Shown: positions 50,156-63,016, counted from the stretch's first letter. The stretch: 64,000 nucleotides of DNA from Ananas comosus (GCF_001540865.1 NW_017893386.1:1-64000), one strand, 5' to 3'. The notes: generated from the letters alone by a model not told the origin. A program made the numbers and translations.

Positions 50156-53100
50156 CATTGGTGGATTTATATAAAAATTATTTTTTATCTAAAGATCAAA
50201 AGTCTGCATAATTATTTGTCATTAAGACGATTGTTGACTCAATGGCATGCAGAAGAAGACCTCTCAACAAGTCATTCGGCACGAGTTCTTTTTAGGTTCT
50301 AAATTTGCCACTTGTTTCAATTTAAATGATTAAATTTTCGTTGTAGATAAGGCATCTTTTTCTTCGCTCTTGTGGATAGGACATTTAGGTTCTATATGCA
50401 AGATGCGTTTCTCAAGTTTCACCGCTTGAAACAAGAGAATCGCTCTGTTGAGGAATACTCGGAGGAGTTTGATCATCTTATGATGCGGTGCGGTATTTAC
50501 GAACCGGAGGAGCAAACCATCGCTCGTTACCTCGGTGGGCTTCGTCGTGAGATTTTCGACATCGTCGACCTTCAGCCTTATTGGACATACAACGACGTCT
50601 ACAAGCTTGCGATTAAAGCGGAGAGATAGCTCAAGGGAAAGGAGGTGCGTCGAGCATCAAGTGCCAGTGGTAATCGATCCATAGCCCGTGAGAACACTCC
50701 CAACCGGGGGAGTACTTCTCAAACTTCTAAGTCCATATCCCAAAAGTCTCATCTGAAGCAAGATGCGGTGAGTACTTCTAATTATCCTAGTTCTTCGAAT
50801 TCCAACCCGCGACGGTGCTACAAATGTCAAGGCTTCGGACACATTGCCTTCGAATGCCCAAATAGAAGAATTGTTACTCTGTTGGACGAGATACCTGATG
50901 AAGAGGAATGTCTTGAAACTACATCACCCGTGTATGATGAAGAAGTGGAAGGGGAAGATGAAGTCACTTATGGTGATGGAGGAGAGGCTCTTGTCATTCG
51001 ATGAGCCTTAAGCGCTACACCTGTCAAGGAAGATGATTGGCTTCGCAACAATATTTTTCACACACGGTGCACTTCCCATGGCAAGGTATGTAATGTTATT
51101 ATAGATGAGGGTAGTTGTGAAAATGTAGTTTCTACTACTATGGTAGAGAAGCTACAGCTTCCTATAGAGAAACATCCCCAACCATATAAACTCTCTTGGC
51201 TTAAGAAAGAAAATGATCTGAAAGTGGAGAAAAGATACTTAGTTGACTTCTCTATTGGTAAAAATTATAAGGATGAAGTGTGGTGTGATGTCATCCCTAT
51301 GGATGCATGTCACTTACTTCTTGGACGTCCATGGCAGTTTGATAGAAAAGTCATACATGATGGTTTTAAGAATACTTATTCCTTCACTAAGGATGGCACT
51401 AAAATCACACTAGGCCCTTCCAAACCTGAGTATTTATCCAAATTTTCTACAGAAGAGGATAAAATCTTATGTTCTAAATCATTATTTCTTAAGGAGTTGT
51501 CAAAATCCTCCGAGGCCTATGCTTTACTCCTTGTAGAGGAAAATAAAATAGAGAATACGATACCTCCTATCATCGTACCCCTTATTCATGAGTTTAAAGA
51601 TGTAATTCCGGAGGAGATTCCACCTGGTCTTCCACCTATGCGGGAGATCCAACATTGCATTGATCTTGTGGCGAGCGCCGCTATCCCCAATAAGGCAGCA
51701 TATCGAATGAATCCGAAGGAGAATGAAGAGCTACAACGACAAGTTGAAGATCTTATTCGAAAGGACTTAGCATGAGAAAGTATGGGCCCCTGTGCAGTGT
51801 CGACGCTACTAGTGCCAAAGAAGGATAAATCTTGGCGCATGTGTGTGGATAGTAGAGCGGTTAACAAAATCACTATTAAGTACCGCTTTTCTATTCCACG
51901 TCTCGACGATCTTCTTGACCAACTTCATGGTGCCTCAGTCTTCTCAAAAATTGATCTAAGAAGTGGCTATCATCAAATCCGTATGCGCCCTCGTGATGAA
52001 TGGAAAACGGCTTTCAAGACGCGTGACGGTCTCTACGAATGGATGGTCATGCCATTTGGCTTTTCAAATGCTCCAAGCACTTTTATGCGACTCATGAATC
52101 ATGTATTCAAACCCTTTATTGGTAAGTTTCTTGTTGTTTACTTTGACGATATTTTGATCTACAGTAAAAGCATTGAGGAGCATATAACACATCTTCGACA
52201 AGTATTCCAAATTCTACGGGAGCAAAAGCTATACGCCAATTTAAAGAAATGCAACTTTGTGACAAATAGCCTAGTCTTTTTGGGCTATGTTGTCTCGGCC
52301 GAAGGTATCAAGATGGATCCAGCGAAGGTTGAGGCCATTGTTTCGTGGCCCGAACCTACTTCACTTCAGGACATTCGAAGCTTTCATGGCCTTGCTTCTT
52401 TCTACCGGCGCTTCATCAAAGGGTTTAGCACTATCATAACCCCCATCACTGATTGCTTGAAAGGAGGATCTTTCAAATGGACGAATAATGCAAAGAAGAG
52501 TTTTGAGCTTCTGAAAACAAGGATGATAGAAGCTCCCCTCCTTACAATCCCCGACTTTGACAAAGTGTTCGAAGTGGAGTGCGATGCCTCAAATGTGGGA
52601 ATCGGTGCGGTACTTAGCCAAGAAGGTAAACCTCTTGCTTTCTTCAGTGAAAAGTTGAATAATTCCTGATAAAATTATTCTACCTATGACAAAGAGTTTT
52701 ATGCTATCGTTCGAGCTTTGGAGCATTGGCGCCACTATCTTATTTCTAAGGAGTTTATTCTCTTTTCTGATCATGAGGCCTTAAAGTATATTCATGGCCA
52801 ACACAAACTCAATAGAAGGCATGCTAAATGGATAGAATTTTTACAAGCTTATACTTTTCACATTAAACACAAGGCGGGTAAGCAAAACCAAGTGGCAGAT
52901 GCCTTGAGCCGAAGACATACTTTACTTTCAGCCATGCAAGTGCAAGTTCTAGGCTTCGAGGTGCTCAAGGAGCTCTACGAGGATGATTCGTATTTTGGCA
53001 AGGTATGGAAAGATTAATTGTTCAAATGGATCTCACAATAAATTTATTCTGCACGATGGCTATCTTTTCAAAGGCAATCTTTTATGTATTCCTCAATGTT

Positions 53101-54056
53101 CTCTATGTTATTTCATTATTAAAGAAGCCCATGAAGGAGGACTTAGCGGTCACTTTGGAAGAGACAAGACGGTAGCCCTGTTACAAGAGCATTTTTATTG
53201 GCCACACCTATATAAAAATATTTCTAACTATATTGCAAGATGCAAAACTTGTTATATTGCTAAGAGCCATGTTCAAAATACTGGCCTCTACACTCCATTG
53301 CCAGTTCCTAATGCGCCATGGGAGGATGTGAGTCTTGACTTCGTTTTGGGTCTACCGCGGACTCAACGGCACAAGGACTCTATTATGGTGGTCGTTGATC
53401 GATTCTCCAAAATGGCACATTTCGTTCCATGCACGAAGACGATGGATGCTACTCACATCGCTGACCTCTACTTCCGGGAGATCGTTAAGCACCATGACAT
53501 TCCAAAAACGATCACTTCTGACAGAGATCCAAAATTTGTTAGTCATTTTTGGCGTACTTTATGGAGAAAGTTGGGCATTACCCTCCAATTTAGCTCTTCT
53601 CATCATCTCCAAACCGATGGTCAAACGGAGGTTGTCAACCGAAGCTTGGATAATCTTCTACGAAGTTTGGTAGGCAAGAATATTCGGCAATGGGATCTAG
53701 TTTTGCCGCAAGCTGAATTTGCCTACAACCGTTCATCTAGTCAAACAACCGGTGCAAGTCCATTCCAGGTAGTTTATGGTCGCAATCCCATTAGCCCGCT
53801 TGACCTCTCTCCCCTCTCTACTACTTATTTTTTAGCAGTGATGCTGATGAACAAGCCAAGCACATTAAGCAATTGCATGAGCAAGTTCGAGCTCGCATCA
53901 TTAAGCACAATGAGAAGTATCAAAAGGCGGCCAACAGACATCGCAAACCAGCGACCTTCAAAGAAGGAGATCTAGTGTGGGTGCATCTTCGTAAAGAGTG
54001 CTTTCCACAAGGACGACATGGCAAGCTTAAACCAAGAGCAGATGGACCATTCAAAG

Positions 54057-55022
54057 CTTAGTTAGTTAATTCGCGATTAATACGCGAATTATTGGCGTAT
54101 TTTTTAAGATACGAATTAAACGGTGGTTTTCGTATTTTTTCGAAAAGTACGAAAAAAATCGCGATTTTTTCATCAAAAAAAATTATTCGCGAATTAGTCG
54201 CGATTCGCGAATAATTCGCCCAAAAATTCGGCGATCGCGGTCGCGTCGTCGCCGCTCTCGTTGCCGCTCGCGTTGAGGGGAAGGGATTGTCATGGTGCTA
54301 CCATGACCTGAGTGGGAAGCGTAGGAGTAGGATAAGGTGAAGGAACCAGAGGAAGACAAGAGAAGATCCATGGCAAAGAGGAGTAATGACGGCGGCGAGT
54401 TTTGTGAAGAAGAAGAAGCTTGTTCGGGTTTTGGGTTCGCGCTCCCTCACTGTAGCGTTACCGGATCCGCATCCAAGGGGTGAACTATGGAAATGCCCTG
54501 TTCGGGTCTTGGGTTCGCACTTCCTCTCTGTAGCTTCTCCAGACCGGATCCGCATCCGAGGCGGAGGCGGATTCAGTTCACTCACAGGCCAGTCCAGGCG
54601 TAGAACCCAGCCCGACACGTCGTCGCCGCTCTTTTTATATATTATTTTATTTTTATATAAAAATATTTATATAATATTTTATTTATAAATTTTTCATTAT
54701 TTATTAATATTTTAAATATATAAATTTTATGTATTATTAATATATTTTTATTATTAATATATGAATATATTTAATCTATATATAAAAATTATAATAATAA
54801 TATATATAGTATATTAATTATTATATATTTATTATATAGCCGAATTTTTGATGCCGAATTTTTAATTGGTAGACGTATAATATCCGTATAAATCACGTAT
54901 CCGAATAATTATCGAATCCGATTTTTAACCGTATTTTTCAATGAATTTAAAAATTAAAAGACGAATTTTATCCGAATTATACCCGTACCGAATTTTTGCC
55001 GAATCCGAATTAACTAACTATG
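54057..55022. mobile_element. hAT-like non-autonomous element inside the gypsy element
   Basis: ATTCAAAG stands on both sides (54049-54056 and 55023-55030), an 8-bp target duplication typical of hAT. The ends CTTAGTTAGTTAATTCG and the inverted right end CATAGTTAGTTAATTCG are 17-bp terminal inverted repeats. Removing the element and one duplication copy rejoins the gypsy reading frame (FKVLKRI). Its middle (about 54225-54610) is GC-rich, unlike its AT-rich ends. No transposase is encoded. Confidence 0.9.
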
Positions 55023-55182
55023 ATTCAAAGTGCTTAAGAGGATTGAAGAGAATGCCTATAAGATTGAGTTGCCCGGTGACTACAATGTTTCGGCGACTTT
55101 CAATATTGCAGATCTTTCACCGTATTATGAAGACAACCCACATGCTGAACTTGAGGACAAGTTCTTTTCAACCGGGGGAGAA

Positions 55183-55640
55183 TGACACCGTTCCTGAAGT
55201 TGATGGATGAAGCCATTAATCACTTAATAAATGTTCGTTTTGAAATAAGTGTATCCCTTTGTTTTTCTATAATTGTCTTTTCGTTTTCTTAAAAATGAGT
55301 TATGATAGTCTAGATTTGTGTGTCTTTTAGTATTTCTAAAAGTACCTTTTAATTTTTCTATAAAATTAAAGAGTGCATTAATGTGTAGAGAAGATGAAAG
55401 GTCATTTGAGAGCTTATAAATATGTAATAATTTTATAATGAAAAAAAGTCAAGTTGAGTTGAAGTTTCTACTTTTATTTGTGAAGAATGATTTCTTCTTG
55501 CTCCTATCTCCTAGGTGGATTTCTTATGAGAGAAGAGTGTTGCTCAACCATTGTGTTGGTGAATTCCGCATAGTGGTGAATATTTATCGTCTTATATTTG
55601 TCCTATCTCCGCATCCCCTCTAAGTGCCGGCGTCATAATT
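55183..55640 (+). repeat. Probable 3' LTR of the gypsy element
   Basis: It starts TGACACCG right after the polypurine tract and contains TATAAATA-like sequence (about 55419) and AT-rich signals. The right border is uncertain because no second LTR exists in the window for comparison. Confidence 0.45.
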
Positions 55641-56040
55641 GATGATCCAAAGAAATGTGAATAAATCTCTACGAATCGGAAAAGGACGTGCGAGAAGAAA
55701 AAGAAATATGATTGGCTTTTAGGAAAAAGTTTTTATGGGATTCAATCTACGCGCGTACCTGCTGCATCCGTCATGAATGATGCATCTTTTTTATTCACTT
55801 TTGGCTGCTCCCTCTGTGATTGATAGCCACATTTGGCAATAGAAATTTCCAAGTTTGATTAAACAGAGTTGACAAGAAGATAATGTATATCTAATATTAG
55901 AGATATATTTTTTAAAATTAGCTCCATCTTACAAGGAAGCACTTGAGAATAAATCTGATTTTATTTCTCCTTCAATAAGTTATAGCCTAGTTCTTAAAGA
56001 GGAGGCAATTAATAGCAGTAAGATTTCGCGGAATACTGAT

Positions 56041-56194
56041 CGTCCCTAGCATAAATGACAAAGAGCTTGATGGTTGATATCTGAGGTCTCAAATTTGAAT
56101 CCTAATTGATTCACATTTTCAGCTAAATTTATTTCTAAATGAAATAAACGAAACGGGTAACATGCTATCTTTCTCTCAAATAAAACAAAAAAAG
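56041..56194 (+). mobile_element. tRNA-derived SINE copy
   Basis: CGTCCCTAGCATAAATGACA (A-box region), B-box-like CAAATTTGAATCC, body TTTCAGCTAAATTTATTTC and AACGAAACGGGTAACATG, A-rich tail. Confidence 0.75.
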
Positions 56195-56351
56195 ATTTTG
56201 GAGAATCTGCGTCTATTTAATCAAGTGAAGCGTAATTTTGACTAAAACAATTAACCTATATTACATAGTAAGTGCCTAAATTAATGCAAATATTATTGTA
56301 GTTGTTTATTCTATTATTGTCAAACTACTTTATTTTTTTGAAAGAACTTAA

Positions 56352-56510
56352 TTTTTTTTTTGGTTAAAAGAGAAAGATATACTACCAACTTAATTTATTG
56401 ATTCTTTTTTTTTAAAAAAAAAAGCTTAATATGTGAAACAACTAAGATTCAAACTTAAAACCTAAGATATCAACTCTTCAGCTTTTTGCCACTCGCGCTA
56501 GAAACGGTCA
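56352..56510 (-). mobile_element. tRNA-derived SINE copy
   Basis: Poly-T run, AAAGAGAAAGATATACTACC, diverged body, inverted B-box region (AAGATTCAAACTTAAAACC) and A-box end (TTTTTGCCACTCGCGCTAG) with ACGGTC. Confidence 0.65.
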
Positions 56511-57030
56511 GTTTTCTGAATTAAAAGTTGTTGAAGAGTGCTAGATAATGTCCATATATTTGCTGCTATAAGTCTTTCAAAATATTGCCTACAGTTAAAA
56601 AAATAAAAAAAGCCTTTCAAAATTTTGACTTTTGATTGATTTACACATATAGTTTGATGTGGTTTACAAGTACAACAGTAAATAAAAAATATGAAAATAA
56701 TGTTGTATATACGTATATATATTTTTTGAGAAAAAAAATAGCATGCTAATCTCTCCATTCATAATAATGTTGTAAATTTTCCATGTGTTTAGTCTAAATT
56801 GGTTAAATTTTGATTGTAGATAAGGCATCTTTTTTTTTTTTTTTGCTTTTGGCTGCTTCTTCTGTGATAGAAAAATTTGATAATAAAAATAATCTGATAA
56901 GGTTAAAACCAGTTGAAAAACATAGTGTATGACGCGTAAAAGAGATACATGTATCTATATTATTTTAATAATTATGAGTTTGAAAGATAGGTCACCTATA
57001 TTTGTACTATTCTAATAATTGTGAGTTGCA

Positions 57031-57175
57031 AGTGGCAAAGGACTTGGTGGTTGATACCCGAGACCTAAGTTCGAATCGTAATTGATTCACATTAATTTCC
57101 AGCTAAGTTTATTTCTAAATGAAATAAACGAAGCGGGTAGCGTGCTATCTATCTCTCAAAAAAAATAAAAATAAA
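57031..57175 (+). mobile_element. tRNA-derived SINE with 14-bp target duplication
   Basis: AGTGGCAAAGGACTTGG, TTGATACCCGAGACC, B box AAGTTCGAATC, body CAGCTAAGTTTATTTC and AACGAAGCGGGTAGCGTG, then an A-rich tail. AATTGTGAGTTGCA occurs on both sides (57017-57030 and 57176-57189). Confidence 0.9.
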
Positions 57176-57889
57176 AATTGTGAGTTGCATCAGTCAGCTC
57201 TTTCTTATTTTATCAAGAAGAAATCCGAATAGTTTGATTTTTTTTAGATTTGAGAGCGTTTTCTACATTTCATCCATCAATCCACCCTAACATCTATTAT
57301 CTCATCATCTTATATGTTAAGTAAATTTAAAAATTTAAATATAAAAAAGTTTATATTTAGAAATTCATATATTTAAGTGTACATAATTTTAAATTAAATT
57401 TAGTTTTTATAAATTAAAATTATGTAACGTATAAATTTAAAGAACCAAAAATTAAAAATACTAAATTTACCTAATTTTAACTTTTAATTATTAAATCACA
57501 ATATTGAAAATTTATATGTTATTAAATTAAATTTATAATTTTTTAAAATTCAATGCAATTTACTATAAATTGATACATTTAAAATACTTTAACATTCTTA
57601 AATTTATTTATTTATTTTTAACAATCTAAAAATCTAGCGGTAGCTGATAAGAGATTTTTATGGACAAGGTGGAAAACACTGGTGCATTTTTTAAAGAAAT
57701 AATTTTATGAATATTCTCCTTACATACTATAATATCACTAATATGCTCATAAATTTAATAATATCATGCATGTCCTTTTAAATAATCACGAAGTTCCCGA
57801 TACCCCTAATGATTTTTTTTTTTTTCCAAAATAACCGTCATAGTTAAAAAATATCTATTTTCTTCTTATTTATGATATCATTAATGTCC

Positions 57890-58395
57890 CTTAAATTTTT
57901 TTATCTTGTGATATTCAAAATTTTCCAAAAATACTCTCTAAACTTTTTACTAATACTTTTTATCGCCACGCATACAACATAAGTCACACGAACACTTTTA
58001 CAAATAAATAGTTTAAAAATTAAGTTTTTAAAAAAGGTCCTGTCCATTAATTTATCAATATTCAATCTAGTTACTCCAAAAAGTATTCACTTTTTTTTGT
58101 TAAAAAAAAAAATCTAATTGTGAAACAAGCGAAAATTACTTATTGAGCTAGAAAACTTTTTTCCGAAATTTTTTGGTCTGAACCAGACACCCCCTAAATA
58201 TGTTTACAAAATTAAAAGAAAAATCCCATCGATTAATTCAAGTAGACCTTAACTTTGAGAGCTTATGTTTTGTATCTTGCACTGTGGAAATTAAAGAATG
58301 AAAATTTTGAGTCAATATAAAGTCCTTATTCTAAGTATATAAGTCATTCTGAATCCATCCAATTAATTAAGTCCTCTCGGAGAGAGAGAGATTAA
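57890..58395. repeat. Dispersed duplicate block, copy 1
   Basis: It shares TGTATCTTGCACTGTGGAAA, TTCTGAATCCATCCAATTAA and other stretches with 61575-61925. Non-coding. Confidence 0.8.
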
Positions 58396-59654
58396 TTCCT
58401 CCCCCAGCTTGATTAGATTTCGACACAACTTGAGGATGAAGAGATCTATACGCAAATCGTACATTCAACAGCCAATCAAGCTATGCCTCCAAATCCGACA
58501 ATCTGCCAGATCCGATTTAGGATAGAGTTTGCAAGAAGCAATCAGTTAAGACTATGCCACACCATTATTGGAGTCTCATGCATGTTGTTACACTTTTCAT
58601 TATAGATACATTTCGAAACATTCTTAATACTGAATTAATTGATATTCATGTTGACGTATGTGCATTTTCTCGCAATAGGATAGTAAAAATCTACGACATG
58701 CACGTGTTCTTCCATTATCAGTACATTTGAAAAACCCCTCCTTACAGATAAAAGGTTTGGAGGAATTATGAAAGGAAAAGGTTCCAACCCAGTGAAAACA
58801 AAAGAAGACAACGTCGTACGGATACATAGACCACCATGAAAAGGCAGAGAGAAAAGGCGACACCTCACTTTCCAGGACACGTGGTTCCGGGCCCAATGTC
58901 GGAAAAGGAAGATGCATGTGAATGGAAAAGATCACAATCTTATTCTGGAGTCGGTACAATGTAAGATGGACACTCAGGTCCAATTAGTATCCATAAATAT
59001 TTTATTTAATATATTTATTTAATAAACTCAAAAAATATATATATTTGATAAGTAAAGAAAGCATTTAAATATTTAGAATAAAATATTATATTCGATATTT
59101 AAGTCATTTTTTAGAATAAGATGAATCATCTCGTAGATAAAATATATCATTATACTAAATCATGAATTGTAATACTTTTTAAGAAGTCAAAATCAAAACT
59201 TTTATTTATAATCATACGAAAATTATTTATATCAAATAAAATAATATTTGAATAACTTATTGGAACATCAAAATAAGAGCTTACCATTTTCCATCTCACA
59301 TTTGCTTACTATTCTTCTTAAGTGCTCTCTCTCTCTCTCTCTCTCTCTCTCTATGTCTATAAATCCCCCCTCTTCTCACTATTTCCTCTCTATCTCTATC
59401 CCTTGGGGTTGCTGTGGTCTGTGATAGTGGACTCACTGAAGCCATCAATAAATTTAATAAAACCCTCAGTTTCTTTAAACTAAACTTAAATCCAAAAGAT
59501 TGAAAGGCAAAGGGGTCACCTTGAAAATTTTGAAGGTAACACAGCCATTTGAAAATGGCTTGTCATTGAGGGGATCTCCATACAATTTCTTTTTTTTATC
59601 TTTATTTACAGGTGAATATGTATGCAACCTTTTGTAATATGATACTTTTTCTTT

Positions 59655-61020
59655 TTTTTTTTTTTGATTAAACAGGGGTTCGCCTGTTTGGTAGGGGGAT
59701 ACAAGCAGAGGGGACAAAGGGAGGCTTGTTCAGAGGAGAACGAGCAGAGTACAAGAGATTGAGTGGGAGAAACAAATTAGTCTATCTATGTTGATCGCAC
59801 AAGTTTCCAAACTCGTCCACGATCTGTTGGTTGGTTACCTCCTCCACAAGTACATCCAAAGCTTGACTAAGCAGGTGACGGTCTTGCCCAGTTCTTCGCT
59901 AGAAGTGCGGCGATTAGTAAAGATTCTTGAGTTTCGCTCTTTCCATATTTCTCAGCAAGCTGCCACAAAGCATAAGTCAAACCAAGATTTTGCAGCTCCC
60001 GACAACACGTTCCTGCAACTCATCCATCTCATGGGAATGTCTCCGACTGCTGTCTGCAGTAAAGCGGTGATGTTCTGTAACCCTGAAAGTATCGCGTTCC
60101 ACGTAGCTCGCGCGTAAGGACACCCAAAAAGTAAATGATTCTGGTTTTCCTCATTGCTCAAGCACATCACACAAATTAAGGGACCCTGCCACCCACGTTT
60201 GGTTAACAAGTCCGCCGTCAAAATCCTGTTTCTCGCTGCCAGCCACATAAAGATTTTGATCCTGAGTGGCGCTTTTAGCTTCCAAAGGTGAGGCAAGCTG
60301 CAGTCCGATACTCCGCAAAAGGCGAGGAAATCGTAGGCGCTTCCGGTTGAGAAATGGTCACTTGAGTTCCATCTCCAAATGACTGAGTCTTCCAGTTCAG
60401 CATTGAAGGAGGTAGTGGATACCAGGGCCGCTAGGTGGTGGAGTTCGTCCTGCTGCGGCCGGCTAAGTGAGGAACTGAATCCTAGCGAGGTACTTCCGGC
60501 AAAACGTCGAAACCATCATTTGACGGAGATCTGTTTCTGCGTCGTTATGCAATACAGGTTGGGAAATTGTTTTCGCAGGGGTAACTCACCATGCCATCTG
60601 GAATTCCACATAGAAGTTAGCCTGCCATTGCCGAGTGAGAGATTGACAGAGGTTGTGAAAGGTGCCGCTGTAGAAAGGATCGCTTTCCAAACAGGAGAAC
60701 CCCCAGCTGGTTTAGAGAGGTCTGTCCGAGGCGGCCGATGTTTAGAGTGTTTCTGTCGAAGAAGCTGTACCCAGGGGAGTGAAGGTGAATTGAAGAACTT
60801 CCAAAGGCCCTTCATTAGGAGTGCTGCATTCATGTGGCGAATATTTCGGATACCAAGACCCCCATGCGTCTTTGGGCGACACACGTTCTCCCATCTAACG
60901 AGACAGTGAAACCCGCTCACGAGCTTCTCTCCTCTCCAAAAGAAGCCTCCGCGAATTTTGTCGATGGCCTTCGTGACCCAAACTGGGAGCAAAAAAGCAG
61001 AGCAGAAATAGATAGGAATG
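59655..61020 (-). mobile_element. 5'-truncated L1-type LINE
   Basis: On the minus strand it encodes the ORF2 C-terminal part: LLPVWVTKAIDKIRGGFFW and GGLGIRNIRHMNAALLMKGL (60516-60992), then the zf-RVT domain (LKAPLRIKIFMWLAARNRI, CVMCLSNEENQNHLLFGC, 59952-60296). The two are in different frames, so it is broken. A poly-T run at 59650-59663 is the inverted poly-A tail. AATATGATAC stands near both ends (59637 and about 61056), a probable target duplication. The reverse-transcriptase core and ORF1 are missing. Confidence 0.88.
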
Positions 61021-61208
61021 CTCGATAGAGAAGAGTTGAGAAAAAAAGCAGAGCAGAAATATGATACATTTTGAGTTTACTATGCAACCTTTTAATTTAT
61101 TTAATTTGAAAAACTGCTAGATAGAAAAAAAGCAGAGCAGAAATATGATGGGAAAAAAGCAATTTGACCCAATCTGCTAGATACGAAAAAAGCAGAGCAG
61201 AAATATGA
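60988..61208. repeat. Four copies of a short LINE-end segment
   Basis: AAAAAAGCAGAGCAGAAATA recurs at about 60989, 61045, 61124 and 61185. The first copy is part of the LINE coding sequence; the other three lie beyond the truncation point. Confidence 0.85.
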
Positions 61209-62644
61209 TACATTTTGATTCAACTAAACCTTTAAAATTTTGAGTTTACTATGCAACCTTTTAATTCCTTTAATTTGAAAATTTTAATGACTCTTTCATT
61301 TTAAAATTTTTAAAATATTATTTATTTTTATGGGTCTAATTAGTATTTTTTTTAATATAATTTATATAACTATAATTTTATTAAAATACAAAATGGACCT
61401 AAAATTTGTACTTATATCAGATGAATTAAAGGCTGTATATTAAAATTAAACTTTTAGAAGATTGAATAGTTAAATTAAAACAGAATAAAATTTGGACTAG
61501 TCCTATATATTTTTTTATCTCATTTAAATTGGCCTACTTTTAAGCAACATCTTGAAAGTAGGTCAATTTAAAATTACTCCCTAAACTTTTCACCAATACT
61601 TTTTATCGTCACAGCAGGCGTCACAATGTCAGACGTCACAATGTCACATGGACACTTTTACAGATAAATAGTTTAAAATTTTACAAAAATATCCTTTCTG
61701 TTTATCAAAATTCAATCTACTCACTCCAAAAATATGTTTGGAAAATCAAAAGAAAAATTCCACCCATTATCTCGAGTACACCTTAACTTTGAGAGCTTTG
61801 TTTTGTATCTTGCACTGTGGAAATTAAAGAATGAAAATTTTTGAGTCAACTTAAAATCGTTGTTCTAAGTATATATAAGTAATTCTGAATCCATCCAATT
61901 AATTAAACCCTCTTGGAGAGAGAAATTATTGTCTGCACCTGGTGTACTCGTGTATCTCATACGCTGCACTCTATATTTGACAGTTATTAGTAATTAAAAA
62001 TTAAATAAAATCTGGAACTTTAAAAATATCTACTTAATTTATTGGTTGACCAAAATGCTCTTTGTTCATTTGAAAAAATTTCTTCAAATATTCCTTATCC
62101 TCTAGAGTTCACTAATGAGATTGGAGTTTTAGATGGCTATTCTTGAAATTGAAAAATAAATTGAAAAATTTTGAATAATAGTAAAAAGTCTATTAGCAAA
62201 GGTCCCTTTAAATATATTTGCTATTATTAGACAATTTCGTTAAAATTTGATTAGTTGAGAGACACCATATTAGCAATGTGACTGCTGCAATCTAAACTTT
62301 TTCCTCACATACCTAATTTGATAATGTTGTGATTAAAAATGATATTTTTATACTATGAAAACTTTCAAAAAATTCAAAATCACATAAGTTTGCTTTTTCA
62401 CACTATAATATTGTGGTTACAAGTGCCATATATCATAGAAGTAAGTAGCCACATTAAGAAACTGAGGATAATAATTTTTCACAGAGACAACTTTGTATTG
62501 GCAAAATGGTCATTTCACATGTTCACCATTAAAAATCTAACGAGAGATCAAACGGTAGGAACAAACATAAACGTATTAGAAGTTTTAGATGGATATACTT
62601 ACAAATTATAAAACTTTTTAAAAAATAAATCTAATCACTTAAAC
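61209..62644. other. AT-rich intergenic region
   Basis: It contains the second copy of the dispersed block (about 61575-61925). The open frame at 62339-62611 is AT-rich and unrecognised. No gene is supported. Confidence 0.55.
61575..61925. repeat. Dispersed duplicate block, copy 2
   Basis: Counterpart of 57890-58395, shorter through internal deletions and containing a small local repeat (GTCACAATGTCA twice). Confidence 0.8.
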
Positions 62645-63016
62645 TTTTATAGAAATTTATCTATCACTAAATATCTTTGTAGCAAGCCATGCGAAATTAT
62701 TGCTTTTATTAACATACGAAGAACATTTGCACAATTCTTCACATTCAACTATTATTTTAGTAGGCTCGCACACACTCACATCCAAATTATCTCATGGTAC
62801 ACTGGAACACACTCACACACACCCGAAGTTGCAATTAAATGACTGGCACACCAACTCTATACTAAAACTATCCGCGCGCGCTCACACTTAATTTCCACGC
62901 TACTACGTACTACTCGATCCACACGGTGTCTTGGTGTGTGAGGACCTCACACCAATTTGTAGGCATCCATCCAACGTCTGTTCGGACTGACTTAAAGCTT
63001 AGTCGGACACAACTAA
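62645..63016. repeat. 3' flank of DUF247 gene 2
   Basis: Counterpart of 47545-47907 beside DUF247 gene 1; shared GGACCTCACACCAATTTGTA. Confidence 0.8.

Larger units (their letters stand above)
49495..50371. other. DUF247 gene 1 promoter and spacer to the gypsy element
   Basis: It contains a TATA box for DUF247 gene 1, a SINE fragment (49650-49745), AT-rich sequence, a SINE (50002-50155) and about 200 bp of unassigned sequence. Confidence 0.6.
50372..55640 (+). mobile_element. Decayed Ty3/gypsy retrotransposon, 5' truncated, with a nested insertion
   Basis: Domain order is GAG, protease, RT, RNase H, integrase, hence gypsy. GAG with CCHC (CYKCQGFGHIAFEC, about 50817-50858); a protease region with IIDEG in place of a DSG-like motif; RT 51782-52669 with YFDDILIYS; RNase H 52675-52915; integrase 52983-54056 with HFGRDKT, a D-D-E core and QTDGQTEVVNR. 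The C-terminal block resumes after the nested element (55031 on) and ends before a polypurine tract (ACCGGGGGAGAA). By eye it is nearest the CRM-like chromoviruses, uncertain. Five in-frame stops (50627, 51002, 51773, 52667, 52670) and frameshifts near 53016 and 53835 make it non-functional. No 5' LTR is seen. Confidence 0.88.
55641..59654. other. Intergenic repeat-rich region
   Basis: Three SINE copies, AT-rich sequence, and a block at about 57890-58395 repeated at about 61575-61925. A CT microsatellite lies at 59324-59352. Open frames at 58624-58983 show no family resemblance. No gene is recognised. Confidence 0.55.

Noticed and set aside
54298..54688. Frames of 100-106 codons in the GC-rich core of the hAT-like element
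   Set aside because: They arise from a partly duplicated GC-rich segment and resemble no family. The possible gene capture is noted as a finding instead.
58624..58983. 119-codon minus-strand frame
   Set aside because: No family resemblance, overlapping alternative frame, no promoter or splice context.
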